From positions 1 to 6,152 of the forward strand of contig JAOPZG010000346.1 in NCBI GenBank assembly GCA_025964215.1: a DNA stretch of 6,152 nt, written 5' to 3'. This stretch comes from Conexibacter sp. (lineage in GTDB: Bacteria > Actinomycetota > Thermoleophilia > Solirubrobacterales > Solirubrobacteraceae). The first letter of the stretch is position 1; each line of letters opens with the position of its first letter. Shown here in pieces: positions 1 through 5,850 of this stretch. The translations under genes were made by a program, and so were the position numbers. Below the pieces are notes generated by a model, which worked only from the letters and a program-made list of their open reading frames with translations, was not told the origin of the DNA and did no database searches.

Positions 1-66
1 CTCGGCGACCAGCAGCCGCCCGCGCTTGGCGAGCACGCCGACCGTGAACCGCTCGCCCGTGTCCAC
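1..66 (-). CDS. N-terminus of a probable ribonuclease R (3'-5' exoribonuclease), cut by the window edge
   Basis: Only the first 22 codons are present, running off the left edge. The frame begins at a GTG and reads VDTGERFTVGVLAKRGRLLV followed by AE. The pattern 'hydrophobic-G-V-L-x-K-R-G-R-x-L-V-A-E' resembles the opening of RNase R-type proteins in Thermoleophilia as I remember them. It does not resemble SmpB, the other gene often found near ftsEX in actinobacteria. RNase R degrades structured RNA 3' to 5' in the cytoplasm and takes part in trans-translation quality control. The frame has no stop codon back into the 3' end of the protease gene, so the start is not forced; GTG is chosen because it immediately precedes the conserved-looking segment. 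No Shine-Dalgarno sequence is visible. The gene lies 56 nt after the protease stop and is probably co-transcribed with it. The identification rests on 22 residues and is tentative. Confidence 0.45.
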   Translation of the reverse strand, partial: MDTGERFTVGVLAKRGRLLVAE

Positions 67-122
67 CGGCGCTGGCGAGCGCGGCGGCGGTCGCCGCCCG
101 TGCCGCGGCCCGCCCCGCGGGC
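67..122 (-). repeat. Two GC-rich inverted repeats in the gap between the S41 protease gene and the next gene
   Basis: This 56-nt gap contains two potential hairpins. One has CCGCGG arms at 103-108 and 115-120 with a 6-nt loop, starting 2 nt after the protease stop codon. The other has arms at 83-89 and 92-98 (GGCGGCG/CGCCGCC, effectively a 6-bp stem with a 4-nt loop), 16 nt upstream of the next GTG. Neither is followed by a U-run in either direction. They could attenuate transcription or protect a processed 3' end, but in sequence this GC-rich such repeats arise easily by chance. Confidence 0.3.
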
Positions 123-1310
123 TCATCGCGTCTCGGCCGCCAGCACGTCGAGCGCCTTGTCGAGCCCCTCGTCGACCTTCGTCGTCTTCGGGTCGTCGCT
201 CGCGGCGACGTCCGGCGTCAGGCCGCTGCCCGTCGAGACGCCCGCGCCGCCGAGGTTGCGCCCCGACGGCAGGAAGTACTGCCCCGCGGTGATGTCGAGC
301 GCGCCGCCGTTGGAGAGCTCCAGCACCTCCTGGAAGACGCCCTTGCCGAACGTCCGCGTGCCCACGAGCTTCGCCCGCTTGCGGTCCTGCAGGGCGCCCG
401 CGACGATCTCCGCCGCGCTCGCGCTGTTGCGGTCGACCAGGACGACGAGCGGCGTCTTCGGCGCGACCGGGTCGCCGACCGCGCTCAGCGTCCGCGACGG
501 CACCGAGCGGCCCTTGGTCGTGACGATCTTGCCGTCGGAGAGGAACGCGCTGGCGACGAGCTGCGCCTCGGTCACGAGCCCGCCCGGGTTGCCGCGCAGG
601 TCGAAGACGATGCCCTTCGCGCCGTCCTTCAGCTGCTTGCGCAGCGCCGCGCTGACCTCGCCGTGCGCGCCCGAGGAGAACTGGTCGAGGCGGACGACCC
701 CGAGCTTCTTCCCCTTGACCGTCTTCTCCGAGGAGGTGACGGCGGGGACCGAGATCGTCGAGCGCTGCAGGGTGACCGTCCGGCGCTTGCCGCCGTGGCT
801 GACCGTCAGCTTCACGCCCGTCCCGATCCGCCCCTGGATCAGCGCGACCGACGCGTCGCTCGTCTTGCCCTTCAGCGGCTGGCCGTCGACCGCGACGACG
901 ACGTCGCCCGCAGCGAGCTTGGCCTCCTTGGCCGGCGAGCCGTCGTAGACCTCCACGATCCTCAAGCCCTCGGTGACGCGCGTGACCTGCACGCCGATCC
1001 CCGCGAACTCGCCGCTCTGCTGCATCTGGAACTTGGCGTAGGACTTGGGATCGAAGTAGTTGGAGAACCGGTCGTCGAGCGAGCTGACGATCCCGGCGAT
1101 CGCCTTGTTGGACAAGTCCTTCTTGGGGATCTTGCGGTAGTACGTGTCGTTGACGGTGTCGATCGCCTCGTTGACGACGCGCGTGTCCCGGTCGCCGACC
1201 AGCGGGTCGCGCAGGAAGTCCGGCAGGCCGTTGGGATGGCCGCCGAGGTAGATCCCGGCGAAGAGCAGGACCAGGCAGAGGACCAGGGCGACAAGGGCAC
1301 GGCGGATCAT
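123..1310 (-). CDS. ctpA: S41 family C-terminal processing protease (CtpA/Prc type), membrane-anchored
   Basis: This is a 395-residue serine protease that cleaves envelope proteins near their C-termini, acting outside the cytoplasmic membrane. Residues 4-24 form a hydrophobic N-terminal anchor or signal. Residues about 43-100 form the helical N-terminal region. A PDZ domain spans about 103-182 (GIGV at 104-107, then AGDVVVAVDG). The peptidase core includes LRGNPGG at 238-244 (oxyanion loop) and NSASAAE at 295-301. The catalytic serine is S298, the lysine K323 in FGKG, and Q327 follows at the family spacing (S to K 25 residues, K to Q 4), so the enzyme should be active. The ATG at 1310 is chosen because the hydrophobic segment starts there; the frame stays open far upstream, but that part lies in shadow of the hydrolase gene. 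The start is 29 nt after the hydrolase stop, with no clear Shine-Dalgarno. Location behind ftsEX suggests a role in cell wall or division protein turnover, as for ctpA genes near ftsEX in Firmicutes. That role is inferred. Confidence 0.93.
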   Translation of the reverse strand: MIRRALVALVLCLVLLFAGIYLGGHPNGLPDFLRDPLVGDRDTRVVNEAIDTVNDTYYRKIPKKDLSNKAIAGIVSSLDDRFSNYFDPKSYAKFQMQQSGEFAGIGVQVTRVTEGLRIVEVYDGSPAKEAKLAAGDVVVAVDGQPLKGKTSDASVALIQGRIGTGVKLTVSHGGKRRTVTLQRSTISVPAVTSSEKTVKGKKLGVVRLDQFSSGAHGEVSAALRKQLKDGAKGIVFDLRGNPGGLVTEAQLVASAFLSDGKIVTTKGRSVPSRTLSAVGDPVAPKTPLVVLVDRNSASAAEIVAGALQDRKRAKLVGTRTFGKGVFQEVLELSNGGALDITAGQYFLPSGRNLGGAGVSTGSGLTPDVAASDDPKTTKVDEGLDKALDVLAAETR

Positions 1311-1339
1311 GTGTGAGGACAGGCTAGGCCGCGCGGCCG

Positions 1340-2194
1340 CTAGGGGCGCAGGTGCGCGACCAGCAGCGCGTTGACGCGCTCGGGCTCGTCGTGGTGCACC
1401 CAGTGGCTCGCGTCCGGCAGCCTCTCGACGCGCACGTCGGGCACGAGCCGCGGGTCCGGGTCGGCCATCGCCTCGAGCAGGTGGCGGTCCTGCTGGCCCC
1501 AGATCACGAGCGTCGGCGCGGAGATCGGCGTGAACTGCTCCTTCGCCCGCCGCGGCGACTGGCGCAGCGCCGCGCGGTAGTAGTTGATGGGCCCGCGCAG
1601 ACCGTCGGGCCCGAGCAGCGCCGCCTCGTAGCGGGCGAGGTCCTCGGCGGTGAACGCGCCCGGGCGGGCGTCGCCGTAGACCCGCTCGAGCGCCTTGCGC
1701 CCGCCGCGGCGCAGCAGGCGCTCGGGCAGCCACGGGAGCTGGAAGAAGAACATGTACCAGCTGCGCCGCAGCTGCCCCGGCGAGGTCCGCAGGAAGTGCA
1801 GCATCCGCTCCGGGTGCGGGACGTTGAGCGCCGCGAGCCGGTCGACGCGCTCGGGGTGCAGCGTCGCGACCGCCCACGCGACCGCCGCGCCCCAGTCGTG
1901 GCCGACGACGTGCGCGCGCTCCTCGCCGAGCTCCGCGATCAGCGCGGCGACGTCGCCGGCGAGCAGCTCGAGCCGGTAGTCCTGCCAGCGCGGCGGCTTC
2001 TCGGACTCCGCGTAGCCGCGCATGTCGAGCGCCACGACGCGGAAGCCGGCGTCGACCAGCGCGGGGATCTGCTTGCGCCACGACCACCAGAACTCGGGGA
2101 AGCCGTGCAGCAGCACGACGAGCGGCCCGGAGCCCGCCTCGACGTAGTGGAGGCGCACCCCGTTGACGGTGGCGTACCGGTCTGCGAGGTCCAT
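1340..2194 (-). CDS. Alpha/beta hydrolase, epoxide hydrolase-like (soluble type)
   Basis: This 284-residue protein has the full epoxide hydrolase signature. HGFPEFWWSW at 30-39 carries the oxyanion HGxP motif. VGHDWG at 97-102 is the nucleophile elbow with D100, so the nucleophile is Asp and not the Ser of esterases. D236 (GQQDRH) and H264 (DASHWV) complete the triad. The cap domain has SWYMFFFQLP (Y147) and INYYRA (Y205/Y206), matching the two tyrosines that activate the epoxide ring. HGxP, an Asp nucleophile and two cap tyrosines together argue for epoxide hydrolase over haloalkane dehalogenase. The substrate cannot be read from sequence. There is no signal peptide, so it is expected in the cytoplasm. 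The start is well set: an in-frame TAG (2204-2206) lies four codons upstream of the ATG. It sits between ftsX (26-nt gap) and the S41 protease (29-nt gap), an unusual place for such an enzyme. A regulatory or lipid-processing role would be speculation. Confidence 0.92.
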   Translation of the reverse strand: MDLADRYATVNGVRLHYVEAGSGPLVVLLHGFPEFWWSWRKQIPALVDAGFRVVALDMRGYAESEKPPRWQDYRLELLAGDVAALIAELGEERAHVVGHDWGAAVAWAVATLHPERVDRLAALNVPHPERMLHFLRTSPGQLRRSWYMFFFQLPWLPERLLRRGGRKALERVYGDARPGAFTAEDLARYEAALLGPDGLRGPINYYRAALRQSPRRAKEQFTPISAPTLVIWGQQDRHLLEAMADPDPRLVPDVRVERLPDASHWVHHDEPERVNALLVAHLRP

Positions 2195-2220
2195 CCCCGC
2201 AGCCTATGCCGCACGCGCCC

Positions 2221-3114
2221 TCAGACGCGCAGGAACTTGCGCAGCGACAGGCTCGAGCCGACCGCGCTCACGCCGACGCTGGCGACCAGCAGGACGATCG
2301 CGAGCAGCGCGAAGCCGATCGTCTGCGGCGCGGCGATCAGCGCGAAGTCCGAGGCCAGCGGGTCGAGGAACGCGACCTTGCCGATCCCGAGCAGCAGCAC
2401 CGCGAGCACGCCGCCGAGCGCGCCGAGGACGACGCCCTCGATCACGAACGGCCAGCGGATGAAGGAGTCGGTCGCGCCCACGAGCTTCATGACCTCGACC
2501 TCGCGCCGGCGCGAGAAGAGGCTCAGGCGGATCGTGTTGGAGATCAGCAGGATCGAGGCGATGATCAGCAGCACCGCGAGGCCGCCCATCGCGAGCTTCA
2601 CGACGCGCGTGGCCGTGAGGATCTTGTTGGTCTCGTCCTTGCGGTTCTTGACCTGGTCGATCGCGCCGTCGATCGGGATCCGGCCGCCGCCCGCCGCCTG
2701 CGTGGTCAGCGCGTTGCGCAGCGCCGCCACGTTGTCGGGCTTGTCGGGCGTGACGCGGAAGGTGTCGGGCAGCGGGTTGGTGCCCAGCAGCTCGTAGGCC
2801 TCCGGGTTGCGCTTCTTCTCGGTCGCGTAGGCCTGGGCCTTGGAGACGTACTGGACCTTGCCGACGTGGTCGGTGCGGCCGAGCAGCGCCTGCACGCGGG
2901 AGACGTCGGTCCTGGTCGCGTCCTTCTTGAGGTACACGTCGACGAGCACGCGGCCGCGCACCTCGTTGGCCGCGCCGGTCGTCGCCTGGACGACCGGGAT
3001 GAAGACGCCGAGGACGAGCACGGTGACGAGCACCGAGGCCATGGCGGCGAAGGACGGGATCGCGTTCCGCGAGATCGAGCGGAACGCCTCCTTGACGAAG
3101 AAGGCGGGCTTCAT
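2221..3114 (-). CDS. ftsX: FtsX, cell division ABC transporter-like membrane subunit
   Basis: FtsX (297 residues) is the membrane partner of FtsE; together they pass an ATP-driven conformational signal across the membrane to peptidoglycan hydrolases at the division site. The topology is typical: a short cytoplasmic N-terminus, a first membrane segment about 22-45, an extracytoplasmic domain about 46-170, then three membrane segments near 172-193, 221-245 and 264-285. Diagnostic stretches are NPLPDTFRVT at 113-122 in the outer domain and RREVEVMKLVGATDSFIRWP at 203-222, the cytoplasmic loop that contacts FtsE. The C-terminus SLRKFLRV resembles other actinobacterial FtsX proteins. The gene starts 9 nt after the ftsE stop without a clear Shine-Dalgarno, so translational coupling to ftsE is likely. 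Length and architecture are normal and nothing appears missing. Confidence 0.96.
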   Translation of the reverse strand: MKPAFFVKEAFRSISRNAIPSFAAMASVLVTVLVLGVFIPVVQATTGAANEVRGRVLVDVYLKKDATRTDVSRVQALLGRTDHVGKVQYVSKAQAYATEKKRNPEAYELLGTNPLPDTFRVTPDKPDNVAALRNALTTQAAGGGRIPIDGAIDQVKNRKDETNKILTATRVVKLAMGGLAVLLIIASILLISNTIRLSLFSRRREVEVMKLVGATDSFIRWPFVIEGVVLGALGGVLAVLLLGIGKVAFLDPLASDFALIAAPQTIGFALLAIVLLVASVGVSAVGSSLSLRKFLRV

Positions 3115-3123
3115 GATGGTGGA

Positions 3124-4002
3124 CTACTCGCCGTCGGGGAAGATGTCGTCGAAGTCGCCGCTGTCCTGCTCGCGCTCGGTGCGGGCACGACGGCGCGGCT
3201 CCGGCGAGGGCTCGCGCAGCAGCGCGCCGAACTCGGCGGTGTTGAGGTCGGTGCGCGCGTCGTAGCCGGCGTTGTCCTCGTCGCGGACGAGGCGGCCCTG
3301 GTGCAGCTCGAGGACGCGGCGGCGCATGCGGTCGACCATCGTCTGGTCGTGCGTGGCGACGAGCACGGTCGTGCCGGTGCGGTTGATCCGGTAGAGCAGC
3401 TGCATGATCCCGACGGACGTCTCGGGGTCGAGGTTGCCCGTCGGCTCGTCGGCCAGCAGCAGCGGCGGGTGGTTGACGAACGCGCGCGCCACGGCGACGC
3501 GCTGCTGCTCGCCCCCGCTGAGCTGGTCCGGGTAGGAGTGCAACTTGGTCGCCAGGCCGGTGAGGCGCAGGATGTCCGGGACCTTGGCCCGGATCTCCTT
3601 GCGGCCCTGGCCGGTGACCTGGAGCGCGTAGGCGACGTTGTCGTACACCGTGCGGTCGGGGAGCAGCTTGAAGTCCTGGAAGACGATCCCGATGTTGCGG
3701 CGGTAGTACGGGACCTTCTTGCGCGTGATCTCGGAGAGGTCGCGGCCGGCGACGCGGATCGTGCCGGCGGTCGGCTCGATCTCCTTGATCAGCAGCCGCA
3801 TGAGCGTCGACTTGCCCGAGCCGGTCGAGCCGACCAGGAAGACGAACTCGCCCCGCTGGATCGAGAAGGACGCGGTGTCGAGCCCACCGTTGGTGGGCCC
3901 GTAGGACTTGGTCACGCCGCGGAACTCGATGACGGACGGCGCCCGGTCCTCGGGCCCCGCCTTGCGCTCCAGCTCCGCCTTGTGGCGTTCGACGATCGCC
4001 AT
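3124..4002 (-). CDS. ftsE: FtsE, cell division ATP-binding protein, with N- and C-terminal extensions
   Basis: FtsE is the cytoplasmic ATPase of the FtsEX complex. All ABC motifs are intact: Walker [10 protein letters not shown] at 58-66, Q-loop FQD at 108-110, signature LSGGEQQ at 161-167, Walker B LLLADEP at 181-187 with catalytic E186, and the switch histidine H218. The core runs from about residue 24 to 240. At 292 residues it is longer than the roughly 220-230 usual for FtsE, because of about 22 extra residues at the N-terminus and about 50 charged, probably disordered residues at the C-terminus ending in [11 protein letters not shown]. The ATG at 4002 is the only ATG, GTG or TTG between the in-frame stop at 4063-4065 and the conserved core, so the N-terminal extension appears real. 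It is the first gene of the unit and is transcribed divergently from the M16 peptidase gene. No Shine-Dalgarno is seen; see the promoter entry. Confidence 0.96.
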   Translation of the reverse strand: MAIVERHKAELERKAGPEDRAPSVIEFRGVTKSYGPTNGGLDTASFSIQRGEFVFLVGSTGSGKSTLMRLLIKEIEPTAGTIRVAGRDLSEITRKKVPYYRRNIGIVFQDFKLLPDRTVYDNVAYALQVTGQGRKEIRAKVPDILRLTGLATKLHSYPDQLSGGEQQRVAVARAFVNHPPLLLADEPTGNLDPETSVGIMQLLYRINRTGTTVLVATHDQTMVDRMRRRVLELHQGRLVRDEDNAGYDARTDLNTAEFGALLREPSPEPRRRARTEREQDSGDFDDIFPDGE

Positions 4003-4012
4003 GGTCTGACTG

Positions 4013-4018
4013 ACGTTA
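4013..4018 (-). promoter_or_regulatory. Possible -10 box for the ftsE-ftsX unit
   Basis: On the minus strand the hexamer TAACGT fits the TAnnnT consensus and ends 10 nt before the ftsE ATG. A transcript starting about 7 nt downstream would have a leader of only a few nucleotides, which fits the lack of a Shine-Dalgarno. No recognisable -35 element lies at 16-18 bp (the bases there read GGAGGG). This is a weak, position-based call. Confidence 0.3.
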
Positions 4019-4044
4019 GCCCCGGGAACCGCGATCCCTCCCGA

Positions 4045-4060
4045 TGCACGGTCACGTGCA
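4045..4060. promoter_or_regulatory. Perfect inverted repeat in the divergent region, candidate operator
   Basis: TGCACG-GTCA-CGTGCA has perfect 6-bp arms around a 4-bp spacer; it also contains the palindrome CACGTG at 4053-4058. It lies just upstream of the -10 box of the M16 peptidase gene, covering the -35/spacer region, and 43 bp upstream of the ftsE start. A dimeric repressor or activator bound here could affect either gene. No regulator is encoded in the window, so the binding protein is unknown. Confidence 0.4.
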
Positions 4061-4063
4061 AGC

Positions 4064-4069
4064 TAGATT
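4064..4069 (+). promoter_or_regulatory. Putative -10 box giving a leaderless M16 peptidase mRNA
   Basis: TAGATT matches the TAnnnT pattern of sigma70-type -10 boxes and ends 7 nt before the GTG at 4077. Transcription would therefore begin at or next to the start codon, giving a leaderless mRNA, which is common in actinobacteria. No Shine-Dalgarno is present. No good -35 hexamer is visible, and the inverted repeat at 4045-4060 occupies the spacer/-35 area. Confidence 0.5.
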
Positions 4070-4076
4070 GCTTGGG

Positions 4077-5327
4077 GTGCCCACCATCACCAGCGAGACC
4101 CTCGCCAACGGCCTGCCGCTGCACCGCGTCGCCCTGCCCGGCACGCGCGCGGTCACGATCCTCGTCGCCTTCGACGCCGGTGCCCGCACGGAGCGGCCCG
4201 AGGAGAACGGCATGGCGCACTTCCTCGAGCACCTCGTCTTCAAGGGCGGGGAGAAGTTCGATCACTACAAGAAGGTCAACGAGACGGCCGAGCGCATGGG
4301 CGGCACGCTCAACGCCTACACCTCGCACGACCTCGTCGCCTTCCACATCACCGTCCGCGCCGAGGCGGCGGTCGAGGCGATCGACCTGCTCACCGACTTC
4401 GTGGGCCGCCCGCTGCTCGACGCCGAGGAGCTCGACCGCGAGCGCGGCGTCGTCATCCAGGAGATCCAGCGCTACAAGGACCAGCCGTCGGCCGTCGCCG
4501 AGGAGCTGATCGACAAGGCCGCCTTCGGCGACCACCCGCTGGGCCGCACCGTCCTGGGCCCCGAGGACCACCTGCGCACGTTCAGCCGCGAGGCGATCGT
4601 CGCCTTCCGCGAGCGCCGCTGGGCCGGCTCGCGCGGCGGCGCGTTCGTCGTGGGCAACATCGACCACGTGCCGGCCAACGGCGAGGTCGGCTCGCTCTTC
4701 GAGCGCTTCCCGACGCTCGCCGCGCCGTCGCCGTTCGAGCCGACGCCGCAGCTGCACCTCGACAAGCTCGTCGAGCGCCGCGACTCCAACCAGTCGCACC
4801 TGCGCCTGATGTACGCGCCGGCCATCGACGCGACCGACCCGGCGCAGCGCGCCGCGCTGACGATCTACTCGACGCTGCTCGGCGGCTCGATGGGCTCGCG
4901 TCTCTTCGACGAGATCCGCGAGCAGCGCGGGCTCTGCTACTCGGTCTACTCGGTCGACCACGCGCTCGCCGACGCGGCGATCCTCCAGCTCGGCGCCGGC
5001 CTGGAGTCCTCCAAGACCGCAGAGGCCTACGCGCGCATGCGAGAGATCGTGGCCGAGCTGCACCTCGACGGGCCGACCGAGGAGCAGGTCGAGCGCGAGC
5101 GTGCCTACGCCGCCGGCCGCCGCGTCCTGGCCTTCGAGAACACCAACGCGGTCGCGCGCTTCGCCGCGTCGCAGGCGATCGTCTTCGGCGAGGACATCGA
5201 CCCGGACCGCGCGATCGCGGCGCTCGACGCCGTGACCTTCGACGACGTCGCGGCGATCGCCCGCACGGTCGACCCCGAGGCCGCGGCCGTCGCGTGCGTC
5301 GGGCCGCACGACGAGGACGAGTTCTGA
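4077..5327 (+). CDS. M16B family zinc metallopeptidase (processing peptidase-like)
   Basis: This 416-residue protein is a single-chain pitrilysin-family peptidase with two homologous halves. The inverted zinc motif is H48-F-L-E51-H52. The third ligand is E129 in ERGVVIQE, 77 residues after H52, the normal spacing, so the active half is complete. The second half carries RLFDEIREQRGLCYSVYS at 275-292, with the conserved R284/Y288 pair that closes over the substrate. Length and layout match bacterial M16B proteins related to mitochondrial processing peptidase. No signal peptide is seen, so it is probably cytoplasmic; the family degrades or trims peptides held in its closed chamber. The start is set at GTG 4077 because PTITSETLANGLPL is the usual family N-terminus and the -10 box lies just upstream. 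An in-frame ATG at 4044 would add 11 residues and would place the -10 box and the inverted repeat inside the coding region. It is divergent from ftsE and ends in a hairpin. The substrate is unknown. Confidence 0.93.
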   Translation: MPTITSETLANGLPLHRVALPGTRAVTILVAFDAGARTERPEENGMAHFLEHLVFKGGEKFDHYKKVNETAERMGGTLNAYTSHDLVAFHITVRAEAAVEAIDLLTDFVGRPLLDAEELDRERGVVIQEIQRYKDQPSAVAEELIDKAAFGDHPLGRTVLGPEDHLRTFSREAIVAFRERRWAGSRGGAFVVGNIDHVPANGEVGSLFERFPTLAAPSPFEPTPQLHLDKLVERRDSNQSHLRLMYAPAIDATDPAQRAALTIYSTLLGGSMGSRLFDEIREQRGLCYSVYSVDHALADAAILQLGAGLESSKTAEAYARMREIVAELHLDGPTEEQVERERAYAAGRRVLAFENTNAVARFAASQAIVFGEDIDPDRAIAALDAVTFDDVAAIARTVDPEAAAVACVGPHDEDEF

Positions 5328-5346
5328 CGCGAGGCGCAGCCGGCGC

Positions 5347-5381
5347 GGCAGAACGGGTGGCGCTGCGCCGCTCGTTCTGCC
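5347..5381 (+). terminator. Strong hairpin terminator after the M16 peptidase gene
   Basis: A 16-bp stem pairs 5347-5362 with 5366-5381 around the loop CTG. The outer arm is GGCAGAACG with CGTTCTGCC, and the inner arm GGCG with CGCC. The two are joined by three pairs, two of which are G-U wobbles (5356/5372 and 5358/5370). Those positions would be C-A mismatches in minus-strand RNA, so the stem is perfect only in the sense transcript. It begins 19 nt after the stop codon. There is no U-tract, as is often the case for terminators in GC-rich actinobacteria. Confidence 0.7.
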
Positions 5382-5420
5382 ACAGTCACCTCTCGTGGCC
5401 GCGGCATCGAGATCGTGACA

Positions 5421-5426
5421 AGAAGG
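5421..5426 (+). promoter_or_regulatory. Ribosome binding site of the small nucleotidyltransferase-like gene
   Basis: AGAAGG (AAGAAGG with the preceding base, one mismatch from AAGGAGG) ends 4 nt before the GTG at 5431. The spacing is slightly tight. It is the only plausible Shine-Dalgarno attached to a gene start in this window, and it supports the GTG start. Confidence 0.5.
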
Positions 5427-5430
5427 CACC

Positions 5431-5802
5431 GTGCCGTCCGTCGCAGAGATGCTGAACGAGCGGGAGCTGGGCCGGTACGTCCAGCGGGTCGACGGACGCT
5501 GGCCCCTGGAGCGCGTGATCCTGGGTGGCGCACGGGTCCTCGACGTCCAGGGCGCGCCGCCGCAGCGCGAGCGCGGCGCCGAGTACGTCGCGATCCTGAT
5601 CTCCGAGTACTTCGCGGGCGTCCCGTGGCTCGAGCGCGTCTACCAGGCGGCGAACCTGTGGGACGCCGACGAGATGGGCGCCGTCGCCGACGTGCACTGC
5701 TACACGCCGGACGAGTTCGCCCGCCGCCGGGCGTCGCTGCCCGTCGTGCGGCAGGTCGCCGAGCACGGCATCGAGCTGATGGGGCCCGCTCCCCAGAACT
5801 GA
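5431..5802 (+). CDS. Small protein with a nucleotidyltransferase-like fold, catalytic signature degenerate
   Basis: A 123-residue protein that I cannot assign to a named gene. Its second half resembles bacterial minimal nucleotidyltransferase-like proteins: a strand VAILIS at 53-58, then EYFAGVPWLERV (the family's 'F-x-G-V-x-x-x-E-R' turn), a helix with NLWD, the strand ADVHCYTPDEF at 86-96, and a closing helix VVRQVAEHGIEL at 105-116. Active members have a GS motif followed by DxD. Here the equivalent stretch reads ILGGARV at 30-36, and E51-Y-V replaces DxD; only D87 could be the third carboxylate. The fold is probably kept and nucleotide transfer probably lost. GTG 5431 follows a plausible ribosome binding site. 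Codon use matches the neighbours. No HEPN toxin-like partner is adjacent, so it is not an obvious MNT/HEPN toxin-antitoxin pair. It follows the M16 gene by 103 nt, across a terminator hairpin. That it is a real gene is fairly sure; the fold is tentative. Confidence 0.75.
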   Translation: MPSVAEMLNERELGRYVQRVDGRWPLERVILGGARVLDVQGAPPQRERGAEYVAILISEYFAGVPWLERVYQAANLWDADEMGAVADVHCYTPDEFARRRASLPVVRQVAEHGIELMGPAPQN

Positions 5803-5813
5803 GGAGGCCGCCG

Positions 5814-5828
5814 GGCCGACGGACGGCC
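5814..5828 (+). terminator. Short hairpin after the nucleotidyltransferase-like gene
   Basis: GGCCG-ACGGA-CGGCC forms a 5-bp GC stem with a 5-nt loop, 11 nt after the stop codon at 5802. No U-run follows. Alone it is a weak terminator; with the hairpin at 5851-5869 it could help end the upstream transcript. Confidence 0.3.
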
Positions 5829-5850
5829 AGATTCGCGTGAGTTCGTCAAC

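Noticed and set aside
1327..1338. The 12-bp palindrome GGCCGCGCGGCC between the hydrolase and protease genes
   Set aside because: It is made only of G and C in very GC-rich DNA and leaves no loop for an RNA hairpin. Chance is the simplest explanation.
123..2087. A longer 654-residue version of the S41 protease with about 259 extra N-terminal residues, suggesting a fusion
   Set aside because: The extra part is Arg/Ala-rich shadow translation of the hydrolase gene. The true protein starts at the hydrophobic anchor encoded from 1310.
1352..2797. A 481-residue plus-strand frame antisense to the hydrolase and ftsX genes
   Set aside because: Shadow frame: no domain, biased composition, and it conflicts with genes that have clear motifs.
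4044..4076. An upstream ATG adding 11 residues (MHGHVQARLLG) to the M16 peptidase
   Set aside because: It would put the -10-like box and the inverted repeat inside the coding sequence, and the added residues do not fit the family N-terminus. GTG 4077 fits better, though mapping could overturn this.
2206..4509. A 767-residue open frame on the plus strand, antisense to ftsX and ftsE and running into the M16 gene
   Set aside because: Composition is almost all R, A, D, E, V, L, G, Q and H, with no recognisable domain. It overlaps three well-supported genes. Long antisense frames of this kind follow from GC-rich third positions.
3912..5429. A 505-residue open frame on the minus strand, antisense to the M16 peptidase gene
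   Set aside because: Low-complexity, charged translation typical of the antisense of a GC-rich gene. The plus-strand M16 protein has intact catalytic motifs.
5415..5840. An alternative 141-residue plus-strand frame over the small nucleotidyltransferase-like gene
   Set aside because: Arg-rich shadow in another frame, with no ribosome binding site and no recognisable motif.
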